From: Candidatus Coprenecus merdigallinarum
GTDB taxonomy: Bacteria; Bacteroidota; Bacteroidia; Bacteroidales; UBA932
Direction of reading: 5' to 3'
Length of the DNA: 35,019 bases
Assembly (NCBI GenBank): GCA_018712545.1
Contig: DVGV01000079.1
Coordinates: 1-35,019, forward strand
Below, one piece after another: positions 14,817 through 23,998 of this stretch; the stretch's first letter is position 1; every line of letters begins with the position of its first letter. Below the pieces are notes generated by a model, which was given only the letters and a program-made list of their open reading frames with translations, had not been told where the DNA came from and searched no databases. The translations under genes and the position numbers were made by a program.

Positions 14817-15418
14817 AGTGCTTCCTCCTCTGCTTCTAAGTCGTGACGGTTCTTGACTATCTTCTGGGAGGCCTTGGAGAGGTTCTCCTCATCTTCCAGA
14901 TAGCGCTTGATCTTGAGGATAGCCTCATTGTACCCTGGTATCTGCACCTTCTCGTACAGATTGACCTTCTGGGTGGTCTTCTTGCGGGAGAAGTCCAGGA
15001 TGCGGCTCTTCTCGGAGCAGATCTCGGACTCTATCCCGAGGCGGGCGAGGTCCTTGAGTATCTGCACTCCGTCGCTGTACCACAGGGGCTTCTGGAAGAG
15101 GTTGAACTCCCGGACATCGTAGATGACATCCTTGAGCTCAGGTATCCTCACCCCCGCGAACTTGGCCGTGACCAGCTCCACGTCCCGCACCGAGATGAGC
15201 CCCGGCTCGAACTCATTCCAGAGTCCGGACAGGTAGCTGTACCTCTCCAGCGCGGCCGAGAGCTCCTCCAGCAGCTCGTCCGAGCGCCTTTTGGCCTTCT
15301 TGACCTCCAGACGCAGGGCCGCCTCCTTGTTCTTCAGGGTAGGCAGGGCCCGGGTGCGGATCTTCAGCTGCTTGCCCAGCTCGCCGAGCGACGTCTTGTT
15401 ATATTGGAATTTAATCAT
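14813..15418 (-). CDS. atpD: A/V-type ATP synthase subunit D (central stalk)
   Basis: A 201-residue, highly charged helical protein, the central rotor shaft that links the A3B3 head to the membrane ring (the counterpart of gamma in F-type enzymes). The N-terminus FQYNKTSLGELGKQLKIR and the long coiled-coil helices at both ends (ALPTLKNKEAALRLEVKKAK; YNEAILKIKRYLEDEEN) match the family. It overlaps subunit B by 8 bases upstream and subunit I by 4 bases downstream, so the genes are tightly coupled. The usual small subunits F, C and G/H are not found as separate genes in this operon. Confidence 0.92.
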   Translation of the reverse strand: MIKFQYNKTSLGELGKQLKIRTRALPTLKNKEAALRLEVKKAKRRSDELLEELSAALERYSYLSGLWNEFEPGLISVRDVELVTAKFAGVRIPELKDVIYDVREFNLFQKPLWYSDGVQILKDLARLGIESEICSEKSRILDFSRKKTTQKVNLYEKVQIPGYNEAILKIKRYLEDEENLSKASQKIVKNRHDLEAEEEAL

Positions 15419-16736
15419 TTTCTTTCCAGTATTTCACTATGAGTGCTTCCTTGATACCTGTCTCTGCCTTGGTGAAATACTTGCCGAAGAGCTCCCAGGC
15501 GGTGTCGAGCATCTCGTTGATGGGGATGTTGACGTCGATGGCCAGGAGCCGGGTGGAGTAGTCCTTGGCGAAGGCGAGGCAGCGGTTGTCGTAGTCGCTG
15601 AGGTCGAAGCCGTTCTCGAGCTTGGTCTTGGCGTTGGCGGCGTCGGCGTAGAGGCGGACGGCGGTGTTCATCACCTGGTTGTGGTCCTCGCGGGTCTTCT
15701 TGCCGATAACCAGCTGTTTCAGACGGGACAGGGAACGGAACGGGTCCACGATGACCTTGCCTGTGTCGCTGTCCTGACGCAGGAAGAGCTGACCCTCGGT
15801 GATGTATCCGGTGTTGTCGGGTATGGCGTGGGTTATGTCCCCGTCGTTGAGGGTGGTCACGGCGATGATGGTGATGGAGCCTCCGGCGGGCAGCTGCACG
15901 GCCTTCTCGTATATCTTGGCTAAGTCAGAGTACAATGAACCGGGCATCGAGTCCTTCGACGGTATCTGGTCCATACGGTTGGATACAATAGACAGGGCAT
16001 CGGCATACAGGGTCATGTCGGTCAGCAGCACGAGGACCTTCTCATTCTTGTCCACGGCAAAATACTCGGCGGCCGTCAGGGCCATGTCCGGTATCAGCAG
16101 GCGCTCCACGGGGGGCTGCTCGGTGGTATTGACGAAGCTGATAATCTTGTTCAGGGCACCGGCATTCTCGAACATGTTCTTGAAATACAGGTAGTCATCG
16201 TTCGAGAGACCCATGCCGCCGAGGATGATCTTGTCCACATCGGCGCGGAGGGCCACCATGGCCATGACCTGGTTGTAGGGCTGGTCCGGGTCGGCGAAGA
16301 AGGGTATTTTCTGTCCCGATACGAGGGTATTGTTCAGGTCAATGCCGGCGATACCGGTGGGAATCAGCTGAGAGGGCTGCTTCCTCTTGTAGGGGTTGAC
16401 CGACGGGCCTCCGATGTAGCGGCGCTCTCCCTCGACCTCCGGGCCTCCGTCGATGGGGTGGCCGTAGGCATCGAAAAAGCGTCCTGCCAGCTCGTCGCTG
16501 ACGTTGAGGGCGGGCGGCTCGCCGAAGAATGTCACCTCGGCGTCGGTCGGGATGCCCTCGGTGCCCTCATAGACCTGGAGGGTGACTAAGTCGTCCTTGA
16601 TCTTCACCACCTGGGCCAGACGTCCGGCTACTGTGGCTAACTCGTCGTTGGAGACTCCCTGTGCCCTGAGCGACACGGTAGCTTTGGTGATGGCCTCGAG
16701 CTGAGTGTATATCCTTTGAAATGCTTTATTTGTCAT
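15411..16736 (-). CDS. atpB: A/V-type ATP synthase subunit B (non-catalytic head subunit)
   Basis: A 441-residue regulatory head subunit that alternates with catalytic subunit A in the A3B3 ring. The P-loop is degenerate: the segment is SGQKIPFFADPDQPYNQ instead of GxxxxGKT, as expected for B. YGHPIDGGPEVEGERRYIGG, SQLIPTGIAGID and LLTDMTLYADALSIVSNRM are typical. An ATG at 16736 is preferred because it begins MTNKAFQRIYTQLEAI, which fits the family N-terminus; an in-frame start at 16784 would add 16 low-complexity residues and extend far into subunit A. With the chosen start the overlap with A is 11 bases. Confidence 0.94.
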   Translation of the reverse strand: MTNKAFQRIYTQLEAITKATVSLRAQGVSNDELATVAGRLAQVVKIKDDLVTLQVYEGTEGIPTDAEVTFFGEPPALNVSDELAGRFFDAYGHPIDGGPEVEGERRYIGGPSVNPYKRKQPSQLIPTGIAGIDLNNTLVSGQKIPFFADPDQPYNQVMAMVALRADVDKIILGGMGLSNDDYLYFKNMFENAGALNKIISFVNTTEQPPVERLLIPDMALTAAEYFAVDKNEKVLVLLTDMTLYADALSIVSNRMDQIPSKDSMPGSLYSDLAKIYEKAVQLPAGGSITIIAVTTLNDGDITHAIPDNTGYITEGQLFLRQDSDTGKVIVDPFRSLSRLKQLVIGKKTREDHNQVMNTAVRLYADAANAKTKLENGFDLSDYDNRCLAFAKDYSTRLLAIDVNIPINEMLDTAWELFGKYFTKAETGIKEALIVKYWKEND

Positions 16737-18489
16737 GGCTGATGTATTTGTTGATCTGTTCGAGGTATCTGTTGAAATCGTCACTGCGGAACTCCGAGTA
16801 GTTCATCTGGCGGAAGAGGTTGATCACCTCCTTGTACCAGGTGGAGCATTCTTCGAAGGTCTCGAAGTCATGCTCTGCGTGGCATACGTCTAAGACCTTC
16901 TCTAACATGAACTCCTGCCTCTCGAGGGGAGTGGAGGCGTCTATGCGGTCAAATGCATCCTGCTGCAGGATGATGTAGTCGATCAGCTCCGACTTCCAGT
17001 AGCGCTCGTGGTAGCTGACGGGCACTCCGTCGTCTCCGAGGATGTTGATCTGCTCGAAGGCTTCCTTTCCTCTGAGCACTAAGTTCTTGGCCTCGAGGAC
17101 CATGTCTACCCATCTGGGGGAGATCTTCTCCTTGAGGAAGGTGACGATTTCGGGATATTCGAGGTATTTCGAATAGGAGTCTATGGGGTCTACGGCGGGG
17201 TAGCGCTTCTTGTCGGCGCGGTTCTGCGAGAGGGCGTAGAAGCAGCGGGCAGCCTTCTTGGTGGACTCGGTCACGGGCTCCTTGAGGTTACCTCCGGCGG
17301 GGGACACGGTGCCGATGAATGTTACGGAGCCGGTCTGTCCGTTGTTGAGCACCACAGCTCCGGCACGGGCGTAGAAGTTGGATATGATGGACGAGAGGTC
17401 CACGGGGAAGGCGTCGGCTCCGGGCAGCTCCTCCATACGGTTGCTCATCTCCCTGAGGGCCTGTGCCCAGCGGGAGGTGGAGTCGGCCAGCAGAAGGACC
17501 TTGAGGCCCATGGCCCTGTAGTACTCGCAGATGGTCATGGCGGTGTAGACGGATGCCTCTCGGGCGGCTACGGGCATGTTGGAGGTGTTGCAGACGATGG
17601 TGGTCCTCTCCATCAGGGAGCGTCCGGTGCGGGGGTCGACTAACTCGGGGAACTCGGTGAAGATCTCCACCACCTCGTTGGCCCTCTCTCCGCAGGCCGC
17701 CATCACTATCACATCGGCCTCGCCCTGCTTGGCTATGGCGTGCTGGAGCACTGTCTTTCCGCATCCGAAAGGCCCGGGGATGAATCCGGTACCGCCCTCC
17801 GCGATGGGATTGAAGGTGTCAATGCACCTCACTCCGGTCTCCATGATGCGCCAGGGACGGGGTTTTTCCCTATAGGCGGTGATGGCCACCTTGACCGGCC
17901 ATTTCTGGATCATGGTTACGGGATGCTCGTCTCCGGCGGCGTCGGTCAGTACGGCGATGGTGTCGCTGGCCTTGTATGAGCCGGCGGGGACGATGGATTT
18001 TACTTTATAGGTGTCCTTGAATGAGAACGGCACCATGATCTTGTGGGGCAGCCAGCCTTCCTTGACCTCTCCTAACCAGTCGGCTGCCCGTACTTCGTCT
18101 CCGGGTGCCGCTATCGGGGTGAAGTCCCACTCACGGTTCACGTCGATAGGGGCGGTGTACTCTCCGCGTTTGAGGAAGACTCCCTCCATGGTGGCGAGGT
18201 TGTTCTGCAGGCCGTCGAAGTTGCTCGACAGCAGGCCGGGACCAAGAGTAGCCTCAAGCATGTGCCCCTGGAACTCGGCCTTGTCCCCGCACCTTAGTCC
18301 GCGGGTGCTCTCGTAGACCTGCACCGATGCCCTGCGTCCGGTCACCTTGATGACCTCGGCCATGAGCCTCGCATCTCCGAGCGAGATGTAGCAGATCTCG
18401 TTCTGCGAGACAGGTCCGTCGACTTCCACGGTAACTAAGTTGGAGATGATGCCCGTTACTTTACCTGTTGTGTGTCTGATAGGATCCAT
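16726..18489 (-). CDS. atpA: A/V-type ATP synthase subunit A (catalytic)
   Basis: A 587-residue catalytic head subunit that hydrolyses or makes ATP. Residues 1-70 form the N-terminal beta-barrel, about 110-190 the non-homologous insertion specific to V/A-type A subunits, and the nucleotide-binding domain follows. The Walker A motif GPFGCGKT is at 239-246 with Lys245. The catalytic glutamate motif GERANE starts at 267, and LLADSTSRWAQALREMSNRM and SPAGGNLKEPVTEST are highly conserved. The length matches the family. It begins 20 bases after the DUF2764 gene. The bacterial A/V type can work as a synthase or as an ion pump. Confidence 0.96.
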   Translation of the reverse strand: MDPIRHTTGKVTGIISNLVTVEVDGPVSQNEICYISLGDARLMAEVIKVTGRRASVQVYESTRGLRCGDKAEFQGHMLEATLGPGLLSSNFDGLQNNLATMEGVFLKRGEYTAPIDVNREWDFTPIAAPGDEVRAADWLGEVKEGWLPHKIMVPFSFKDTYKVKSIVPAGSYKASDTIAVLTDAAGDEHPVTMIQKWPVKVAITAYREKPRPWRIMETGVRCIDTFNPIAEGGTGFIPGPFGCGKTVLQHAIAKQGEADVIVMAACGERANEVVEIFTEFPELVDPRTGRSLMERTTIVCNTSNMPVAAREASVYTAMTICEYYRAMGLKVLLLADSTSRWAQALREMSNRMEELPGADAFPVDLSSIISNFYARAGAVVLNNGQTGSVTFIGTVSPAGGNLKEPVTESTKKAARCFYALSQNRADKKRYPAVDPIDSYSKYLEYPEIVTFLKEKISPRWVDMVLEAKNLVLRGKEAFEQINILGDDGVPVSYHERYWKSELIDYIILQQDAFDRIDASTPLERQEFMLEKVLDVCHAEHDFETFEECSTWYKEVINLFRQMNYSEFRSDDFNRYLEQINKYISHDK

Positions 18490-18509
18490 ATATTTTGATA
18501 TTTATTGTC

Positions 18510-19100
18510 TTAGTTGAAATCAATGCCTTTGAATGTGCCCCTGACCTCGTCCACGTAGCGGCGGAAGAGCTCCGCGCCTTTCTCCCGGTCGAGCGAGCTC
18601 CAGCGGCCCACGATCATCCCCTTGGCTAAAAAGCCTAAGATGACGTCCATGTCGAAGTAATGGAATGTGGTCATCTCCGTGATGCGGTCCCAGCGATACC
18701 GGTCCAGCATGTGCTCTCTCTCGAAGAGATCCGGATGCTGGAATATCTGCAGCAGGGCAGGGTAGTCCTCCCCGGCGCTTTCGGTCTCTCCTACGGAGTA
18801 TTTTTCGGGGTCAATGCCCTCCTTCCCGGCCAGATACCTGGTCTGCGAGTTGCGGATCTTGCGGTCCAGTTCGTACCAGGAGCGGATGAATGTGTTTTTC
18901 TGCCGGGCGGCGGCCCTGTAGAGATGCCTGCTCAGGTGCGAGGTGTCGGCTCCGAACTCGAGCCAGTCCACTGCGCGGCGGTCCTTTGCGCAGAGCTGCT
19001 CCTTTATGGAATCTGCCAGCTCCCGGTATGAGAACTGACCGGAGGTGAAGTCAGGCAGCAGGTCGGGCAGGCCGGCTATGATATAATGGTAGTTGTTCAT
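18510..19100 (-). CDS. DUF2764 family protein, ATPase-operon associated
   Basis: A 196-residue soluble protein beginning MNNYHYIIAGLPDLLPDF, typical of DUF2764. Genes of this family sit between subunits E and A in the ATPase operons of Bacteroidota, Chlamydiae and spirochetes, which otherwise lack a recognisable subunit C. It is helical and charged, rich in Trp, Tyr and Arg, with motifs such as FTSGQFSYRELADSIKEQL and TTFHYFDMDVILGFLAKGMIVGRW. The likely role, inferred from position, is a structural replacement for subunit C connecting the central stalk to the membrane ring. No enzymatic motif is visible. The gaps are 18 bases to subunit E and 20 to subunit A. Confidence 0.85.
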   Translation of the reverse strand: MNNYHYIIAGLPDLLPDFTSGQFSYRELADSIKEQLCAKDRRAVDWLEFGADTSHLSRHLYRAAARQKNTFIRSWYELDRKIRNSQTRYLAGKEGIDPEKYSVGETESAGEDYPALLQIFQHPDLFEREHMLDRYRWDRITEMTTFHYFDMDVILGFLAKGMIVGRWSSLDREKGAELFRRYVDEVRGTFKGIDFN

Positions 19101-19118
19101 CTTTCACCGGTCTACGGG

Positions 19119-19730
19119 TTAGCCGAACAGGAGCTTGCGGGTGGCCGGACGGAGGTATTCGGTGAGAATGCTCTCGAAGTCTCCCTCTGCGAAGCTGATC
19201 ATGTAGCCTCCGTCGCGGGGGCCAATCCTGAAGCCTCCGGCTATCTGGCGGGAGAAGCTGACGCTCACTCCCTCTCCCATTACAGCTGCGGCTTTCTTCT
19301 CGAACCATGCTCCGAGCTCTTTCTGCTGTGAGGCGGGGAGCACGACGTCCAGTCCTGCGGGTACGGGATCCGCGGCGTTGAATGCCTTGGCTATGGTGAC
19401 GAGAAGGGTCTTGATGAGCTCGGGATCCTCCAGGTTCTGCTTGACGCCGGCTGATACGGCCTTGGTGATGATGATGTTCTCGATCTGCTGGCGGATGGCG
19501 GAGATGGTCTGGGACGAGGCCATCCGGATATCGCCCTCCACCCGGGTGCGCAGTTCCTCGGCCTCCTTGCGGGCGGCTTCGAGTATTCTGTCGGCTTCCT
19601 TGCGGGCTTCTGAGATTATCTGTTCTGATTCTTTTGCTGCGGCGGCCTTGAGAGCCTCGGCCTCCTGTTTTCCTTTTGAAAGTCCCTCGTTGTAGAGCTT
19701 GTCGGTGAGTTCTTGCAGCTTGTTGTCCAT
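19119..19730 (-). CDS. atpE: A/V-type ATP synthase subunit E (peripheral stalk)
   Basis: A 203-residue peripheral-stalk protein that holds the head static against rotation. Residues 1-110 are an uninterrupted, Ala/Glu/Lys-rich coiled coil (KLYNEGLSKGKQEAEALKAA, EARKEADRILEAARKEAEEL). Residues from about 115 to 203 form the globular head-binding domain, ending YLRPATRKLLFG. It is the first gene of the ATPase operon. On the minus strand a TAATTTTG box lies about 28 bases ahead of the start codon. A separate subunit G/H partner gene is not evident. Confidence 0.9.
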   Translation of the reverse strand: MDNKLQELTDKLYNEGLSKGKQEAEALKAAAAKESEQIISEARKEADRILEAARKEAEELRTRVEGDIRMASSQTISAIRQQIENIIITKAVSAGVKQNLEDPELIKTLLVTIAKAFNAADPVPAGLDVVLPASQQKELGAWFEKKAAAVMGEGVSVSFSRQIAGGFRIGPRDGGYMISFAEGDFESILTEYLRPATRKLLFG

Positions 19731-19757
19731 ATCGGGTGCTTTGTTTTAAAATTCTTT

Positions 19758-19765
19758 CAAAATTA
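19758..19765 (-). promoter_or_regulatory. Putative -7 promoter box of the ATPase operon
   Basis: Minus-strand TAATTTTG fits TAnnTTTG. A TTTTTTG lies about 23 bases further upstream as a possible -33 element. The box lies between the terminator of the decarboxylase operon and the subunit E start, exactly where a promoter is required. Confidence 0.5.
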
Positions 19766-19801
19766 GTAAATCTTTCGGATATTCTGTACAAAAAACAACA
19801 C

Positions 19802-19831
19802 AAAAAAAGTGCCGCTCATCTGGCGGCACTT
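19802..19831 (-). terminator. Intrinsic terminator of the decarboxylase operon
   Basis: AAGTGCCGC at 19807-19815 pairs with GCGGCACTT at 19823-19831 around a 7-base loop. On the minus strand the stem is followed directly by a T-run (A-run at 19802-19808). It lies about 33 bases after the stop codon of the beta subunit and separates the decarboxylase operon from the ATPase operon. Confidence 0.9.
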
Positions 19832-19863
19832 CAGTAAATCTGTTAAAATCCTGTCAGTCCTTC

Positions 19864-21000
19864 CTAACCTAGGAATCCGAGCAGGATACCTGCGGCGACG
19901 GCTGAACCGATCACACCGGCTACGTTCGGACCCATGGCGTGCATCAGCAGGTGGTTGGTCTTGTCGTACTGCAGACCTACCAGCTGGGATACACGGGCGG
20001 AGTCCGGTACAGCGGATACTCCGGCGTTTCCGATGAGAGGGTTGATCTTATTGCCGGGTTTCAGGAAGAGGTTGAAGATCTTCACGAACATCACACCGCC
20101 GAAGGTAGCTACCATGAAGGAGAACGCTCCGAGGATGAAGATGTAAACGGACTTCATCTGCAGGAACTTGTCGGCCTGGGTGGAGCATCCTACGGTCAGA
20201 CCGATGAGGATGGTCACGATGTCGATCAGCGGTCCGCGTGCGGTCTCGGCCAGACGGCGGGTAACACCGCTCTCCTTGAGGAGGTTACCGAAGAAGAGCA
20301 TACCCAGCAGAGGGATACCCGAGGGCACGATGAATGCAGTAACGAGGAAGCCGATGATAGGGAAGAGCTTCTTCTCTGTGGGGGATACCGGACGGGGCGG
20401 CTTCATCCTGATGAGTCTCTCCTTCTTGGTGGTCAGCAGCTTCATGATAGGTGGCTGAATCACAGGAACGAGAGCCATGTAGGAGTATGCCGACACGGCG
20501 ATGGCACCCATAAGGTCGGGAGCAAGTCTCGAAGAGAGGAAGATGGCGGTAGGGCCGTCAGCGCCTCCGATGATACCGATTGCACCGGCCTCTGCAGGGG
20601 AGAATCCCAGGGCGAGGGCCACGGTGTAGGCTCCGAAGATACCCAGCTGGGCGGCGGCTCCGATGAGCAGCAGCTTAGGGTTGGAGATCAGGGCGGAGAA
20701 GTCGGTCATCGCACCGATTCCGAGGAAGATCAGAGGCGGGTAGAAGCCCTTGATCACACCATAGTAGAGTATGTTCAGCACAGAGCCTTCCTCATAGATG
20801 CCGACCGATAGGCCTGGGAAGAGGGGGATGTTGCCGATGATGATACCGAATCCTATAGGAACCAGGAGCATGGGCTCCCACTCCTTCTTGATTGCGAGGT
20901 AGATGAACATCAAGCCAATGCAGATCATCAGCAGGTATGTCCATTCAAAATTCGCAAATCCGGTATATTGCCAGAATTGTCTTAAATTTTCACCAATCAT
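19864..21000 (-). CDS. mmdB: Sodium-pumping methylmalonyl-CoA decarboxylase, beta subunit
   Basis: A 378-residue integral membrane protein of the OadB/GcdB/MmdB family, the Na+ channel part that decarboxylates carboxybiotin and exports sodium. Family hallmarks are GNIPLFPGLSVGIYEEGS, GGADGPTAIFLSSRLAP (includes the conserved aspartate), ALVPVIQPPIMKLLTTKKER, GNLLKESGVTRRLAETARGP and NAGVSAVPDSARVSQ. About nine to eleven hydrophobic helices are visible and the length fits. Family members differ in substrate, so the assignment to methylmalonyl-CoA rests on the epimerase and CoA-type carboxyltransferase in the same operon. It begins one base after the biotin carrier gene stops. Confidence 0.94.
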   Translation of the reverse strand: MIGENLRQFWQYTGFANFEWTYLLMICIGLMFIYLAIKKEWEPMLLVPIGFGIIIGNIPLFPGLSVGIYEEGSVLNILYYGVIKGFYPPLIFLGIGAMTDFSALISNPKLLLIGAAAQLGIFGAYTVALALGFSPAEAGAIGIIGGADGPTAIFLSSRLAPDLMGAIAVSAYSYMALVPVIQPPIMKLLTTKKERLIRMKPPRPVSPTEKKLFPIIGFLVTAFIVPSGIPLLGMLFFGNLLKESGVTRRLAETARGPLIDIVTILIGLTVGCSTQADKFLQMKSVYIFILGAFSFMVATFGGVMFVKIFNLFLKPGNKINPLIGNAGVSAVPDSARVSQLVGLQYDKTNHLLMHAMGPNVAGVIGSAVAAGILLGFLG

Positions 21001-21001
21001 A

Positions 21002-21442
21002 CTATCCTATAATAGCTAAGGGCGTTCCTTCCATTACGGAGTCGCCTTTGTTGACTTTAATACTCTTGATTACACCGTCAGCGGTAGCCTCCACTACGTT
21101 CTCCATCTTCATAGCCTCGAGAACCATAATCTTCTGGCCGTTCTTTACGGTGTCGCCTTCCTTCACGCACACTTCCAGGATAACACCGGGAAGGGGAGAT
21201 GATACGGTTGTACCGCCGGCTGTGGGAGCGGGAGCTGCTGCTGGTTTAGGAGCGGCAGCCGATACAGCGGGTGCGGCGGTTGCGGTTTTCACTACTTTGA
21301 TGGCGGTAGGCTTCACGATGGGTTTCTCAAACTCTACCTTGTAGTTGGAGCCGTTGACCTCTACCGATGCCACTGACTCCTGTACATCGTTGATGACCAC
21401 ATTGTAGTCATTGCCATTGATTTTGAGTTTATATTCTTTCAT
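21002..21442 (-). CDS. mmdC: Biotin carrier subunit of the decarboxylase (gamma)
   Basis: A 146-residue biotin carboxyl carrier. The biotinyl domain (about 80-146) contains VLEAMKMEN with Lys112 as the biotin attachment site. An Ala/Pro-rich flexible linker (about 62-85) joins it to an N-terminal part of about 55 residues. It moves the CO2 group from the alpha subunit to the membrane beta subunit. It is separated by 1 base from beta and 11 from the OadG-like gene, so it is firmly within the operon. Confidence 0.93.
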   Translation of the reverse strand: MKEYKLKINGNDYNVVINDVQESVASVEVNGSNYKVEFEKPIVKPTAIKVVKTATAAPAVSAAAPKPAAAPAPTAGGTTVSSPLPGVILEVCVKEGDTVKNGQKIMVLEAMKMENVVEATADGVIKSIKVNKGDSVMEGTPLAIIG

Positions 21443-21453
21443 GGTCTGTATTA

Positions 21454-22383
21454 TTATCTTTGGTTCTTTTTAACTGTGGGTACCTGACGGAGAGTGTAGA
21501 TCTTCGAGCTCCAGGGCGAGTAGCTCCTGTCGGTGTGGCTCATGGTGATGGTCAGGCTCTCGTTGTCGTGGGCCTCGCTCTCCTCGTGGAAGAGGTGGAG
21601 GGCTACGGCTATGGCTGCGTAGGTCTCGCCTGAGGTCTCCTTCACGTTGACTGCCTCCTCACCTGTTCCTGCTGCGGCTGCTGTGGACTTCCGGTTCAGC
21701 TTGTTGACAGCGATGTGTCCGGTGAACTTGAAGATGAAGCAGAGGATGATGAGGGCGCAGAACACTACGAGCATGGCTGTAAGTGTAAGAATCCATCCGC
21801 CCGGGTCCTCTCTCGCCATTATCTGGCTCTTGGTCTCCTCGTCCACGCCGGCGTTGTTGGTGCTGGGAGAGGTCCAGGGCATGATGCCCCAGCCCTCGCC
21901 GCTGCCGTCGTTGGAGCCTATGCCGTCTTCGATACGGCCGTAAGACTGGTCCACGCCGAGGTTCTTGGGCACTGCTATCTTGTCGATGACAGTACGTCCG
22001 TCGCTGGCCACGAAGTAAACAGTATCAGACTCTTCCAGGGTGAAGTTGATGTGGAAGGTTCCGTGGTAGGGGTTATTGTCTGCCCAGAAGAGGACGTGCT
22101 GGCGGGGTTTGATCTGGGTCAGCACGTCTCCCTTGGGGATGATGTATTTCCTGAGGTCGTTCGGATCGTTGGACAGGAAGCATCCGCCGATATCCACCGT
22201 ACCGTAGGAGGTGTTGAAGAGCTCGAACCAGCCGTTGTGGAAGCCGAAATCGTCCTCGAAGTTGGTCTCATTGTGGATGAGCAGCTCGTTCAGACGCATA
22301 TCGCTCTGGCTCTGGGCACTCAGGGTGAACACGGACAGAGTAACTGCGAGACCCGACACCAATATGAATCTAAGTTTGTTCAT
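21454..22383 (-). CDS. OadG-family decarboxylase subunit fused to a lamin-tail domain
   Basis: A 309-residue protein with an unusual plan. There is a signal peptide (cleavage near LSAQ, about residue 24), then a lamin-tail-type beta domain at about 30-150 (LNELLIHN, FHNGWFELFNTSYGTVDIGG, LFWADN). One membrane helix spans about 197-219 (GWILTLTAMLVVFCALIILC), followed by a cytosolic C-terminal part of about 85 residues. The helix and following segment match the small OadG/MmdD subunit that holds the decarboxylase complex together. The lamin-tail domain would face the periplasm and has no known role in this enzyme. The gene lies between alpha and the biotin carrier, the right place for the delta-type subunit. 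Confidence 0.85.
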   Translation of the reverse strand: MNKLRFILVSGLAVTLSVFTLSAQSQSDMRLNELLIHNETNFEDDFGFHNGWFELFNTSYGTVDIGGCFLSNDPNDLRKYIIPKGDVLTQIKPRQHVLFWADNNPYHGTFHINFTLEESDTVYFVASDGRTVIDKIAVPKNLGVDQSYGRIEDGIGSNDGSGEGWGIMPWTSPSTNNAGVDEETKSQIMAREDPGGWILTLTAMLVVFCALIILCFIFKFTGHIAVNKLNRKSTAAAAGTGEEAVNVKETSGETYAAIAVALHLFHEESEAHDNESLTITMSHTDRSYSPWSSKIYTLRQVPTVKKNQR

Positions 22384-22401
22384 TTCAGTCGGTTTGATGT
22401 G

Positions 22402-23964
22402 TTACAAAGGAAGATTGTCATGCTTCTTGGCAGGGTTGCTCAGCTTCTTGGTTGAGAGCTGCTCAAGGGCGCGGATTACGCGGAAGCGGGTATTTCGGGG
22501 CTCGATGACATCGTCGATGTAACCGTAGCTGGCTGCCTTGTAGGGGTTGCAGAAGAGATCGTTGTACTCTTTCTTCTTGGCAGCTGCGAGCTCGGCGCGC
22601 TTGTCGGGATCCTCGATTGCCTTGATCTCCTTGGAGTAGAGCACCTCTACGGCACCGTCGGCACCCATCACGGCGATGTTTGCAGTAGGCCATGCGTAGT
22701 TGATGTCGCCGCGGAGCTGCTTGCAGCTCATCACGATGTGCGAACCGCCGTAGGACTTGCGGAGGGTAACGGTAACTTTGGGTACTGTGGCCTCACCGTA
22801 AGCGTAGAGCAGCTTGGCTCCGTGAACGATGATTCCGCCGTACTCCTGCTGGGTTCCGGGCAGGAAGCCGGGAACGTCCACGAGGGTTACGATGGGGATG
22901 TTGAAGGCGTCGCAGAAACGTACGAAACGTGCGGCTTTTCTCGAAGAGTTGATGTCGAGCACGCCGGCCAGGTACTTGGGCTGGTTGGCCACGATACCCA
23001 CGGATGTACCGCCCATGTGAGCGAAGCCGATGATGATGTTCTTGGCGTAGTCCTTGTGAATCTCGAAGAATTCTCCGTCATCCACGATGCCGCCGATAAC
23101 ATTGTACATGTCGTATGCCTCGTTGGGGCTGTCGGGTATGATGGAGTTGAGTGAATCCTCAAGTCTCTCGATGGGGTCAGCGGTGGGCTTGTAGGGAGGT
23201 TCCTCCATATTGTTCTGAGGAATGAAGGAGAGGAGCTTGCGGATGATGGCGATGGCATCCTCCTCGGAGTCGGCGGCAAAGTGTGCTACACCGCTCTTGG
23301 AAGCGTGTACGGACGCACCGCCGAGCTGCTCCTGTGTAACGACCTCGCCGGTTACAGACTTAACCACAGCGGGACCGGTAAGGAACATATAGCTGGTACC
23401 CTTGGCCATAATGTTGAAGTCGGTCAGGGCGGGAGAGTAAACCGCACCGCCGGCGCAGGGACCGAGGATGGCGGAGATCTGAGGGATGACACCCGATGCG
23501 AGGATGTTCCTCTGGAATATCTCGGCGTATCCTGCGAGGGCGTTCACGCCTTCCTGGATACGTGCTCCGCCGGAGTCGTTCAGACCGATGACGGGAGCGC
23601 CCATCTTCATGGCCTGGTCCATGATCTTGCAGATCTTCAGAGCGAGGGTCTCGGAAAGGGATCCGCCGAATACGGTGAAGTCCTGTGCGAAGACATATAC
23701 GAGACGTCCGTCGATAGTACCGTAGCCGGTAACCACGCCGTCACCGAGGAATGTGGTCTTGTCCATTCCGAAGTTGGTGCAGCGGTGGGTGACGAACATG
23801 TCGAATTCCTCGAAGCTGCCTTCGTCGAGGAGCATGGCGATCCTTTCGCGGGCAGTGTATTTGCCCTTCTGGTGCTGAGAGTCGATTCTCTTCTGGCCAC
23901 CGCCGAGGCGGGCCTTCTCACGAAGCTCTATCAGCGCTTTTACTTGTTCAAGCTGTTGGCTCAT
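22402..23964 (-). CDS. mmdA: Methylmalonyl-CoA decarboxylase alpha subunit (carboxyltransferase)
   Basis: A 520-residue acyl-CoA carboxyltransferase that moves the carboxyl group of methylmalonyl-CoA to biotin, releasing propionyl-CoA. It has the two crotonase-like halves of the PccB/MmdA family. Clear motifs are [54 protein letters not shown] and, in the second half, [20 protein letters not shown] and [16 protein letters not shown]. The length is standard. PccB of a biotin-dependent carboxylase is very similar; the neighbours (beta, biotin carrier, OadG-like subunit, epimerase) make the decarboxylase role the better choice. It begins 34 bases after the epimerase gene. Confidence 0.94.
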   Translation of the reverse strand: MSQQLEQVKALIELREKARLGGGQKRIDSQHQKGKYTARERIAMLLDEGSFEEFDMFVTHRCTNFGMDKTTFLGDGVVTGYGTIDGRLVYVFAQDFTVFGGSLSETLALKICKIMDQAMKMGAPVIGLNDSGGARIQEGVNALAGYAEIFQRNILASGVIPQISAILGPCAGGAVYSPALTDFNIMAKGTSYMFLTGPAVVKSVTGEVVTQEQLGGASVHASKSGVAHFAADSEEDAIAIIRKLLSFIPQNNMEEPPYKPTADPIERLEDSLNSIIPDSPNEAYDMYNVIGGIVDDGEFFEIHKDYAKNIIIGFAHMGGTSVGIVANQPKYLAGVLDINSSRKAARFVRFCDAFNIPIVTLVDVPGFLPGTQQEYGGIIVHGAKLLYAYGEATVPKVTVTLRKSYGGSHIVMSCKQLRGDINYAWPTANIAVMGADGAVEVLYSKEIKAIEDPDKRAELAAAKKKEYNDLFCNPYKAASYGYIDDVIEPRNTRFRVIRALEQLSTKKLSNPAKKHDNLPL

Positions 23965-23998
23965 AACTTAATCTTTCGGTTATTAATTAGTGTTTCGG

